Positions 57,492 through 64,000 of a stretch of DNA of 64,000 bases are shown piece after piece (the stretch's first letter is position 1; the number at the start of each line of letters is the position of its first letter). This DNA is from Actinomycetota bacterium (GTDB taxonomy: Bacteria > Actinomycetota > Thermoleophilia > Solirubrobacterales > 70-9): assembly GCA_018268415.1 (NCBI GenBank), contig JAFDWO010000011.1, forward strand, positions 54,667-118,666, in the 5' to 3' direction. Below the pieces are notes generated by a model that was not told where the DNA came from, made no database searches, and saw nothing but the letters and a program-made list of their open reading frames with translations. The translations under genes were made by a program, and so were the position numbers.

Positions 57492-58229
57492 TCAGGGCCT
57501 CGCGACCTCGGGGAGCGGCTCGATGAGCGCGCCTACCCGGGGGAGGAGCACGTTGTTCTCCTCGTGGATGTGTCGGTGAAGGTCGGCCTCCAGGACGCGC
57601 AGCGCGTCGAGCAGGGCGCCGTGGGTCGAGCAGAGCGCCTCCGCGCGGTCGTAGCCGCCGGCGAGCGCGCGCAGTGCCGTCAATTTCCCGCCCACCGCCT
57701 CGTGCTCGCCGCGGTGGCGGTCGACGGTCGCGCGGTCGAGGACGACATTCGCGTCGCCACGCTCCAGCGCGACGCAGGCCGGGAACAGCACGCGCTCCTC
57801 GTCGTCGATGTGCTCCTCCAGCGTGGCCCGGAGCGAGGCGAAGGCCCGCTGGATGATCTCGAAGTCGATGCAGTCGGTGCCGTGGACGCGGACCACGGTC
57901 GCCAGCAGCTCCGAGATCCGCGGCATCTCCTCGCGTAGATAGTCGTGGTGGGCGGAGACGATGTGATCGCAGAGCTCCTCGATCCCGGCGCTCCGCCAGT
58001 CGCGCTCCGGTGCCGGCGCGGCCGGTGCGGGCTTCCGGTCGGCGGCTTCGAGCCGCGCGCGGACCGCCTCCAGATCGAGGCCGCGCTCCCGGCACGCGTC
58101 GTCGAGGCTGCTCGCGCCGCCGCAGCAGTAGTCGAGGAGCACGCTCTCGAAGACGCGGATTCGGGCCGGGCGCTCGGAGGCCAGCTCGCCGAGAGTGGCG
58201 CTCGCGTCGATTCCGGCCGTCGGCTTCAC
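57492..58229 (-). CDS. ric: RIC (ScdA/YtfE) iron-sulphur cluster repair di-iron protein
   Basis: The 245-residue protein combines a DUF542 N-terminus (about residues 12-60, RIRVFESVLLDYCCGGASSL with the CC pair) and a hemerythrin-like domain (about 85-235). Diiron histidines lie in CDHIVSAHHDYLREEMPR, LEEHIDDEERVLFPACV, RHRGEHEAV and LHRHIHEENNVLLPR. RIC proteins repair NO-damaged Fe-S centres. It heads the leftward operon with DUF2249, SufT-like and nnrS, opposite the haem-copper gene. Confidence 0.92.
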   Translation of the reverse strand: MKPTAGIDASATLGELASERPARIRVFESVLLDYCCGGASSLDDACRERGLDLEAVRARLEAADRKPAPAAPAPERDWRSAGIEELCDHIVSAHHDYLREEMPRISELLATVVRVHGTDCIDFEIIQRAFASLRATLEEHIDDEERVLFPACVALERGDANVVLDRATVDRHRGEHEAVGGKLTALRALAGGYDRAEALCSTHGALLDALRVLEADLHRHIHEENNVLLPRVGALIEPLPEVARP

Positions 58230-58244
58230 GGTCTGGCAGTTTAC

Positions 58245-58257
58245 ACACCCGAGGTGG
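58245..58257. promoter_or_regulatory. degenerate NOx-regulon dyad upstream of ric
   Basis: ACACC-CGA-GGTGG is a perfect palindromic arm pair 16 bp before the ric start, flanked by TTTA and TATAAA. The ends differ from ACATC/GATGT by transitions. Confidence 0.5.
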
Positions 58258-58306
58258 GTATAAATGTGCGGGCAGCCGCGCCGGTGGGCGGTGCGGTGCT
58301 ATTTTC

Positions 58307-58319
58307 ACATCGGTCATGT
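58307..58319. promoter_or_regulatory. NOx-regulon dyad upstream of the haem-copper gene
   Basis: ACATC-GGT-CATGT (one mismatch) is 32 bp before the ATG of the haem-copper oxidase-like gene, in the same A/T-richer promoter as the ric site. Confidence 0.6.
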
Positions 58320-58350
58320 AGAAATTAAGCACCTGATCCACGGAGGACCG

Positions 58351-60342
58351 ATGGCGAGCAGAACCCTCGAGCAGGAGGCAGTCGCAGGCGAACGGAGTGG
58401 CCGGGAAGCCGACTTCGGCATCTCGGGGGAGGACCTCCTCAGGCTGTGGGCGAGGGGGATCGGCGGGGCGGTGCTCGGTGCGGCCGTCGGGCTGGGGCTG
58501 GTCGTCGTCCTACGGGCGGTCTCCGGCCTCGACGTCTGGCAGACCGAACAGACCGGCTATCCGCACCTGGTCGTGCCGCTGATCACCGGTGGCCTCGGCT
58601 TCCTGCTCGGCTTCGGCGTCTTCTCCTACTGGATCCGTTGGGGCCTTGGCCTGCCGACCGAGGCCGAGAGCCATGCCCAGCATGGCGCGGCGACCTGGCG
58701 CGACTACCTGAAGTTCAACACCGACCACAAGGTGATCGGCATCCAGTACATCGTCACCACCTTCTTCTTCTTTTTCATCGGTGGGTTGCTGGCGATGCTG
58801 ATCCGCGCCGAGCTCGCCCAGCCGGGCACCCAGATCGTCGGCGCCGGTACCTTCAACAGCCTTTTCTCGACCCACGCCGCGATCATGATCTTCATGTTCG
58901 TGATCCCGGCCCTGGCCGGGATCGCCAACTATGTGCTGCCGTTGATGCTGGGGGCGCCGGACATGGCCTTCCCGCGGTTGAACGCGCTCAGCTTCTGGCT
59001 GCTGCCGGTGGCGGGCATCATCTTCGTCCTCTCCTTCCTGATGCCCGGGGGAGCCTTCGACGCCGGCTGGACCGGTTACGCGCCGCTCTCCACCAGCGCC
59101 CCCCTCGGCCAGTCGTTCTTCAACATCGGCCTCCAGTTCGCGGGCTTCTCCTCGATCCTCGCCGCGGTCAACTTCCTGGTGACCATGGTCACCATGCGGG
59201 CGCCGGGGATGAGCTTCTGGCGGATGCCGCTGCTGGCCTGGGCGAACTTCGCCACCTCACTGTTGGTGGTCGCCGCGACCCCGTTCCTCGCCGGCGCCCA
59301 GTTCATGGTGCTCTTCGACCGCATCCTCCACACCAACTTCTTCGAGTTCGCCGCCGGCGGTGACGTGGTCAGCTACCAGCACATCTTCTGGTTCTACTCC
59401 CACCCCGCCGTCTACATCATGGTCATCCCGGGCTTTGGGATCATCAGCGAGGTCATCTCGACCAACGCGCGCAAACCGATCTTCGGGTACCGGCTGATGT
59501 CACTCTCGCTGATCGCGATCGTCGTGCTCAGCTACTCGGTCTGGGCGCACCACATGTTCGTCGCCGGCATGTTCAGCTGGTTGCGCATCGCGATGATGAT
59601 GACCTCGGTGCTGATCGCCGTGCCGACCGGGATCAAGATCTTCTCGTGGCTGGCGACGCTCTTCTACGGCAAGATCCACACCCGCTCGACCGCGATGCTG
59701 TTCGCGCTCGGTTTCATCGTCAGCTTCATCGTTGGCGGGATCAGCGGCGTGATGGTCGCCCTGGTGCCGATCGACATCCACGTCACCGACACCTACTTCA
59801 TCGTCGCCCACATCCACTTTGTGCTCTTCGCCGGGTCGGTGTTCACGATCTTCGCCGGCGTCTACTACTGGTTCCCCAAGATCACCGGCCGGATGTACAA
59901 CGAGGGCCTCGGCCGAGTGCACTTCTGGCTGACCCTGATCGGGACCTGGGGGACCTTCCTGCCGATGCACTGGATCGGCATGGATGGGATGCCCCGCCGG
60001 GTCGCCGATTACGCGAGTCAGTTCGGCGACTGGAACCTGCTGATCAGCTGCTTCAGCTTCATGCTCGGTGCGGCCCAGCTCGTCTTCCTCTACAACATGA
60101 TCGTCTCCTGGCGGTTCGGTCCCCGGGCCCCGGCGAATCCGTGGCACGCGCGGACGATCGAGTGGCAGGTTTCCTCGCCGCCGCCGCGCTTCAACTTCGA
60201 CGAGATCCCCCGGGTGGTCGGCGGTCCGTATGAGTACGGTGTGCCCGGCGCGGTGCACGCGCTGATGAGCGGTGCGGAGATCCGGGAGCACGCGGCGAAG
60301 ACCCGCGCGCCGGCCGCGCGCCGGACCACCGCGGGCGCGTAG
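58351..60342 (+). CDS. haem-copper oxidase superfamily subunit I, candidate NO reductase
   Basis: The 663-residue protein starts at ATG 58351 after GGAGG. Two N-terminal helices (about 30-110) precede a 12-helix A-type core. Metal ligands are intact: H175 (STHAAIMIFMF), H351 and Y355 in HPAVY, H400/H401 (VWAHHMF), and H487/H489 (VAHIHFVLF). K429 (VPTGIKIF) marks the K-channel. The glutamate of the usual HPEVY, the end of the D-channel, is alanine (A353). No subunit II or III gene adjoins, and the partners are NO-stress genes. This favours an NO reductase-like role, though a quinol oxidase is possible. Confidence 0.85.
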   Translation: MASRTLEQEAVAGERSGREADFGISGEDLLRLWARGIGGAVLGAAVGLGLVVVLRAVSGLDVWQTEQTGYPHLVVPLITGGLGFLLGFGVFSYWIRWGLGLPTEAESHAQHGAATWRDYLKFNTDHKVIGIQYIVTTFFFFFIGGLLAMLIRAELAQPGTQIVGAGTFNSLFSTHAAIMIFMFVIPALAGIANYVLPLMLGAPDMAFPRLNALSFWLLPVAGIIFVLSFLMPGGAFDAGWTGYAPLSTSAPLGQSFFNIGLQFAGFSSILAAVNFLVTMVTMRAPGMSFWRMPLLAWANFATSLLVVAATPFLAGAQFMVLFDRILHTNFFEFAAGGDVVSYQHIFWFYSHPAVYIMVIPGFGIISEVISTNARKPIFGYRLMSLSLIAIVVLSYSVWAHHMFVAGMFSWLRIAMMMTSVLIAVPTGIKIFSWLATLFYGKIHTRSTAMLFALGFIVSFIVGGISGVMVALVPIDIHVTDTYFIVAHIHFVLFAGSVFTIFAGVYYWFPKITGRMYNEGLGRVHFWLTLIGTWGTFLPMHWIGMDGMPRRVADYASQFGDWNLLISCFSFMLGAAQLVFLYNMIVSWRFGPRAPANPWHARTIEWQVSSPPPRFNFDEIPRVVGGPYEYGVPGAVHALMSGAEIREHAAKTRAPAARRTTAGA

Positions 60343-60382
60343 GCTCGCCCCCAGCGGGTACCTGTGGAGTGGGTGGTGAACG

Positions 60383-61072
60383 ATGATCCCGGTCGAGTCT
60401 CACGGTGACGAGAAGGTCGTCCTGGCGGCCTGGACGCTGCCGCTGATCGTCGCGGCGATCGCGGTGTCGATCGTCGGCGCCTTCTACGTCGGCGGTCCCG
60501 GCCTGGGCCTTGCGGTGGGGGCGTTGGCGGCGTCCACGGTCATCCTGCTCGCCGCCCGGGCGGCGCCGCGGGGGCCGATCGTCCCCGCGCCGCTGCACGA
60601 TCTGCGCCGACACGTCCTGCTGGTCAGCCGCCTGCCGCTGGAGGATCCACGCGCCGTGGAGGAGATCGCCGACCTCTGTGGCACCGCGGACCCCTGGTCG
60701 CCGGAGACCGAGGTGCGTCTACTCGTCCCGACCTCGGGTCGCCTGTTGGACCGCTGGAGCGGCGAGCGGCGGCGGACCCTCGAGCTCGCCCAGCGGCGCT
60801 GCGTCCTCTCGCTCGCGGCTTTGACCAAGGCCGGCCTGACCGCGCGCGCGGACATCGGCGACGAGGACGTCGTGCTGGCGGTCGAGGACGAGCTGCGCAC
60901 CTATCCGGCGACCGACGTCATCCTGGTGACCGCCGACGACGAGCGGGAGGAGGCGGCGCACGTCGCCGCCGAACTGCGAGCGCGCCTGCAGACCGACTTC
61001 CTGCACCTGGAGCCCGCCGGCGCGAGCGCGGCGGTGGCCCCGCGGGAGCGCCGCCACCGCTTCACGCCGTGA
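60383..61072 (+). CDS. membrane-anchored universal-stress-like protein
   Basis: The 229-residue protein starts at ATG 60383, 40 bp after the haem-copper gene and likely in its operon. Two N-terminal membrane helices (about residues 12-60) lead to a cytoplasmic domain (about 70-229). That domain has an alpha/beta pattern like a universal stress protein fold (VRLLVPTSGRLLDRW, LRTYPATDVILVTADDE, LQTDFLHL). It has no evident enzyme motif. A regulatory or assembly role for the oxidase-like protein is inferred only from position. Confidence 0.6.
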   Translation: MIPVESHGDEKVVLAAWTLPLIVAAIAVSIVGAFYVGGPGLGLAVGALAASTVILLAARAAPRGPIVPAPLHDLRRHVLLVSRLPLEDPRAVEEIADLCGTADPWSPETEVRLLVPTSGRLLDRWSGERRRTLELAQRRCVLSLAALTKAGLTARADIGDEDVVLAVEDELRTYPATDVILVTADDEREEAAHVAAELRARLQTDFLHLEPAGASAAVAPRERRHRFTP

Positions 61073-61093
61073 CCGCGCACGCCGTCGGCGCGC

Positions 61094-61744
61094 TCAGACC
61101 GAGACCGTGACCGGGAAGGTCGCGAGCCAGACGGCGGTGCCGAGGAAGAGCAGATAGCCGAGCCCGAGGACCGCCAGGCGTTGGCGCGGCATCGTCAGCT
61201 TCGTGCTGATGCCGGCGAAAAAGAGGGCGGCGGCGAAGAGGACGACGGCGAGGACGTAGTTGTCGGAGCGCTGGTTGGCTTCGCGCGCTTCGGCCGCGGT
61301 CGTTTCGGCCTCGGCCAGGCGGGCGGAGGCTTCGGCCTTGGCCGCGAGGCGGTAGCGCGGCATCGCGAACGGGGACGGAGGGGCGCCCGGGGTGCGCAAG
61401 GGCCGGGTGGCCACCCAGGCTTCCACGGCGGGCTTGAACTCGGGGCGGAAGCGGGCGTAGTAGAAGTCGGCGAGCCGCTTTTCGCCCTTGGCGTAGGCGT
61501 CGACCCACTGGGTGAAGGTCAGGACGTCGACCTGGGTCTCCTGCCCCGCTTCGGTCGCGGCGCGGGTCGATTCGATCCGCGCCGCGCTCGCGCCGCTGTA
61601 GTCGTTGGCCTGGACGCCGCTCCAGCGGGCCGACTGGTAGGAGCTCCAGGCGGTCGCCACCGCGGCGACGGCGAGGAGGATCGTGGCGAGGAGCTCCGCG
61701 CGGCGGTGGAGGTGGTCGCCACGACCCTTTGCTGCATCCGTCAT
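61094..61744 (-). CDS. membrane protein of unknown function (DUF4337-like)
   Basis: The 216-residue protein starts at ATG 61744. One helix near residues 18-35 is followed by a long soluble, Ala/Glu-rich coiled-coil-like region (about 40-160). Two terminal helices cover about 162-182 and 190-210. WSSYQSARWSGVQANDYSGA near residue 33 recalls DUF4337 membrane proteins. It lies 42 bp downstream of the DUF1254 gene in the same direction. Function is unknown. Confidence 0.55.
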   Translation of the reverse strand: MTDAAKGRGDHLHRRAELLATILLAVAAVATAWSSYQSARWSGVQANDYSGASAARIESTRAATEAGQETQVDVLTFTQWVDAYAKGEKRLADFYYARFRPEFKPAVEAWVATRPLRTPGAPPSPFAMPRYRLAAKAEASARLAEAETTAAEAREANQRSDNYVLAVVLFAAALFFAGISTKLTMPRQRLAVLGLGYLLFLGTAVWLATFPVTVSV

Positions 61745-61786
61745 TCAGCCTGCCAACCCGTGTGACTGCCCGTGCCGGTGCCGGGC

Positions 61787-63109
61787 TCAGGCCTTGCGCA
61801 CGCCCGGCGGCGTCCAGGTGCCGTCGAGGACGGTGGACTCCGGGTAGTAGAGGCGCAGGCAGAGGTTGAAGGGCGCGGCCGGCGCGGGCAGCCAGTTCGA
61901 GTTGCCCCCGTCCGGTTCGGTGGCGCTGATCTGCAGGTCCAGTGAGCCGTCGGCGTTGAACTCGAGGTCGTCGCGATCGCCGATCGCGAACCGGTGGAGC
62001 GAGTTTTCCACCGCGAAGCCTTCCGCTTCGTACATCGTCAGCGACCAGAAGGCCTTCGCCGGCGGCAGCGCGTCGGCGTCGAAGTGCATGACGTAGGCCT
62101 TGTTGCCGTCGTAGGGATCGCCGTCGACGTCGAAGTAGGAGATCGGGTAGACGGCGTCCTCGGGCAGGTTCGCGCCGAGCCCGATCAGGTCGATGCAGGC
62201 CCGCTTCAGGTAGTTGACGCCCCAGCTGCCGATGTTTTCGGTCACCGACATCCAGCCGTCGACCGGGTGGACGAGGGTCTGCTGGCGGGCGGTGATCTTC
62301 GCGATCGCCGCCGGCACCACCGCTTCGAGTGCCGCTTTGGCGTCCGGGGATGCGGTGGCGAGGTCGAAGGACTCGCCGGGGACAAGGCCGAGGCGCGCCA
62401 TCCGTTCGAGGATCGGGTGATCGGCGACGTGGGTCGGGATCTCCCTGAGCGTCTCCATCGCCTCGCCGAAGAACTCCGCCGCGCCGAGCCCGAACACCTG
62501 GCGCAGGGGCGGGGTCTGCGCGTCGATTGCCGGGTCGATGGCGCCCTGGACGGGGCTCGCCGGCCCTGGCCAGTCGGCCAGGCGGGTGATCGCGAGCTGG
62601 TCCTGGAAGGCGCGGACCTCCGGGTAGGTCGCCGGGCTCGCTTTCGTCCGCACGATCAGCCAGGCCCACGGCGTCGGCGCGTCGAGGCGGACGACACCCT
62701 CGGGCAGCTCCCCCTCCCAGCCCGGGCCGCAGATCGCGTAGCTCCCGGCGGCGGCGTCGTTGGTCCGCGTCCCGGGGCAGGCGAAGATGTCGGACCACAT
62801 GTCGTAGATCGGCAGCAGGTAGTAGAGGTCGGTTGCGGGCGCCGAGACGATCCGCGGTTCCTCGCGCAGGTCGAGCCAGGCGGGCGAGTAGAGCGTGTCG
62901 AAGTTGGGCTTGACCACGTCCTTGAAGTCGGCGGGCGGGTACTCGCGGAAGTGGGCGAAGGAGTCCACCGGCGCCCGGCCGAGGATGTCGCCGGGCTGCT
63001 CGACGTTGGTCATCTGCGCCCGGGTCCGCTCCATCAGGACCAGCGGGTAGAGGTAGACGTAGGCTTCGATCGCGATCTCGCTCGCGGTCTCCTGGTCAAG
63101 TGGCTGCAC
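61787..63109 (-). CDS. DUF1254/DUF1214 domain protein
   Basis: From GTG 63109 (AAGGAG 6 nt upstream) the product is 440 residues; an upstream GTG at 63142 would add 11. The DUF1254 part (about residues 10-150) has AIEAYVYLYPLVLMERTRAQ, VVKPNFDTLYSPAWLDL and YYLLPIYDMWSDIFACPGTRT. The DUF1214 part (about 320-435) has FDVDGDPYDGNKAYVMHF, KAFWSLTMYEAEGFAVEN and NWLPAPAAPFNLCLRLYYP. These beta-rich proteins are common in bacteria and viruses. Their activity is undefined, and some annotations call them phosphatidylserine decarboxylase-like or envelope proteins. Confidence 0.85.
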   Translation of the reverse strand: MQPLDQETASEIAIEAYVYLYPLVLMERTRAQMTNVEQPGDILGRAPVDSFAHFREYPPADFKDVVKPNFDTLYSPAWLDLREEPRIVSAPATDLYYLLPIYDMWSDIFACPGTRTNDAAAGSYAICGPGWEGELPEGVVRLDAPTPWAWLIVRTKASPATYPEVRAFQDQLAITRLADWPGPASPVQGAIDPAIDAQTPPLRQVFGLGAAEFFGEAMETLREIPTHVADHPILERMARLGLVPGESFDLATASPDAKAALEAVVPAAIAKITARQQTLVHPVDGWMSVTENIGSWGVNYLKRACIDLIGLGANLPEDAVYPISYFDVDGDPYDGNKAYVMHFDADALPPAKAFWSLTMYEAEGFAVENSLHRFAIGDRDDLEFNADGSLDLQISATEPDGGNSNWLPAPAAPFNLCLRLYYPESTVLDGTWTPPGVRKA

Positions 63110-63236
63110 GGCCCTCTCCTTCTGCATCGTCGTCTTCGGCACGGACCGTAGGCCGCGCCCCGCGGTCCCACCTCGCCCGATCAGGGTGAATTTGGCCGGC
63201 GCATCTTAGGCAGCCCGAACGGCCGCGAACGCAGGA

Positions 63237-63270
63237 CGCGCTCGACGACCGGAGGCGGCCGTCGAGCGCG
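63237..63270. repeat. 11-bp stem hairpin in the terminal noncoding island
   Basis: CGCGCTCGACG (63237-63247) is inverted at 63260-63270 around a 12-nt loop. It is the first of four stems in the gene-free stretch 63110-63876, where no convincing coding frame is seen. Confidence 0.7.
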
Positions 63271-63505
63271 TGGTCGGACAGGAGTCAGCCGGCTGGAGCC
63301 TCCCGTCCCCGCCTTGGGATTGGCCGCCGCATTGAACCGCCGGGGGTGGGCGAGGGCAAGGAGCGTTTTCTGACTCTGGGCCTGAGGCGGCGCGGCGAGG
63401 GCAGCTGTCACGGAACACACACGGATGCACAGAAGGCTCACCGAAGGGAGGAGAGGTGACGCTTCCGTGATCCTCCGGCCGGCACCCCGGCCTCCGCCCC
63501 GCAAC

Positions 63506-63546
63506 CCCCTGTCCTTTGTAACCCAGAGAGTTACAAAGGACAGGGG
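63506..63546. repeat. 17-bp perfect hairpin A
   Basis: CCCCTGTCCTTTGTAAC (63506-63522) is exactly inverted at 63530-63546 around a 7-nt loop. It is followed at once by the next stem. Confidence 0.9.
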
Positions 63547-63571
63547 TAGACCTTGGGTGACCAAGGTCTAC
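63546..63571. repeat. 11-bp perfect hairpin B
   Basis: GTAGACCTTGG (63546-63556) is inverted at 63561-63571 around the loop GTGA. It shares its first base with the end of hairpin A. Confidence 0.85.
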
Positions 63572-63605
63572 GGGTTGTCCCCGTCGGTCGGGCCGTCACT
63601 CACGC

Positions 63606-63644
63606 GTTCGCACTTTGCCGTACCGGCTACGGCAAAGTGCGAAC
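63606..63644. repeat. 17-bp perfect hairpin C
   Basis: GTTCGCACTTTGCCGTA (63606-63622) is inverted at 63628-63644 around a 5-nt loop. Four loose repeats of a CTCCGTGCCG-like unit follow between about 63690 and 63775. Confidence 0.9.
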
Positions 63645-63876
63645 TCACCGGTGGAGGGGGCGGGTGTGCACGGGAGCGTCACGGTTCTCCCACGTCTCCG
63701 TGCCGAGGCCCAGGGCTCCGTGCCGGATCCCCACGCCTGCGTGCCTGAACGCGCGCATCTCTGTGACTTCCGCGACCGGGGAGACAGCTTCCCTGTGCAG
63801 CGCTTGCGGCGCCGGCCGGGGGCCGAGGCGCCGGCCGCGTATCCGTCGACCAGCTGGATCGATCCGGGTGCGTGCC

Positions 63877-64000
63877 TCACTCCTGCGTGCTCGGCTCCGC
63901 CGCTCCCGCCCCTTCGCGCGGACGGCCGAACCAACGTGCCAGCAAGATACTCAACTCGAAGAGGACGAGCAGGGGGACCATCTCGATCAGCATCGAGATC
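63877..64000 (-). CDS. tatC: Sec-independent translocase subunit TatC (C-terminal end only)
   Basis: The last 40 codons of a leftward gene enter from the window's right edge. ISMLIEMVPLLVLFELSILL followed by ARWFGRP matches the final helix and basic tail of TatC (D..t...ma.Pl..LyE.si...r). An acidic tail and TGA at 63879-63877 follow. TatC is the receptor of the twin-arginine translocase. The assignment rests on this short segment alone. Confidence 0.75.
   Translation of the reverse strand, partial: ISMLIEMVPLLVLFELSILLARWFGRPREGAGAAEPSTQE

Noticed and set aside
63425..63748. short open frames across the hairpin island
   Set aside because: Composition changes with every hairpin, no start signal is visible and each stem is palindromic, so the frames are by-products of noncoding structure.

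Overview
This is a GC-rich chromosomal window from a Gram-positive (monoderm) actinobacterium. The layout rpsF-ssb-rpsR-rplI-dnaB, the DtxR-type iron boxes, HtaA haem-binding proteins, frequent GTG/TTG starts, several probable leaderless messages and the families of secreted Gly/Val-rich beta proteins together suggest class Thermoleophilia (Solirubrobacterales or relatives). That placement is inference, because no rRNA is present.

Region 1 (1-9554) is an iron/haem acquisition locus. A HugZ-type haem-degradation protein (cut by the window edge) diverges from a secreted HtaA protein. A six-gene, end-overlapping operon encodes a haem-type ABC transporter followed by a PKD/proline-rich surface protein, an ExbB/TolQ-like channel and a small ExbD-like DUF2149 protein. 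It diverges from two more HtaA-type genes. Both divergent promoters carry directly abutting DtxR palindromes of the form TTAGG-N4-CCTAA. 9574-13431 holds an NlpC/P60 hydrolase, a GNAT-like protein, a secreted protein of unknown role and a DUF4143 ATPase with an iteron-like promoter.

Region 2 (13534-20761) is core replication and translation: purA, a vapBC module, a DnaC-like loader, dnaB, rplI, rpsR, ssb, rpsF and a proline-rich membrane protein. Region 3 (20804-28019) has trehalose synthesis (otsA, treT), an htrA-histidine kinase-response regulator stress operon, a FlgM-like small protein and thiL. Region 4 (28085-40044) is cell envelope and housekeeping: a flippase-like protein, a GT-C glycosyltransferase interrupted by a palindromic repeat, a class A PBP, MscS, a propeller-CPBP protease fusion, an L,D-transpeptidase, pyrE, yceH, a DUF1906 protein and a Dyp peroxidase.

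Region 5 (40709-61072) is a nitrate/nitrite/NO respiration and detoxification island. It contains nirA, ferredoxin, a hemerythrin protein, an SufR-like Fe-S regulator, narGHJI, narK, nnrS, a SufT-like protein, DUF2249, RIC (ScdA/YtfE) and a stand-alone haem-copper oxidase/NO-reductase-like subunit I. A recurring 13-bp dyad, ACATC-N3-GATGT or degenerate versions of it, lies upstream of at least seven of these transcription units and may define the regulon. Two genes in the island, a TDT-family permease and a haem A synthase, are broken.

Region 6 (61094-64000) carries a membrane protein of unknown function, a DUF1254 protein, a noncoding island of strong hairpins and the 3' end of tatC. No rRNA, tRNA, CRISPR array, phage or insertion sequence was recognised.
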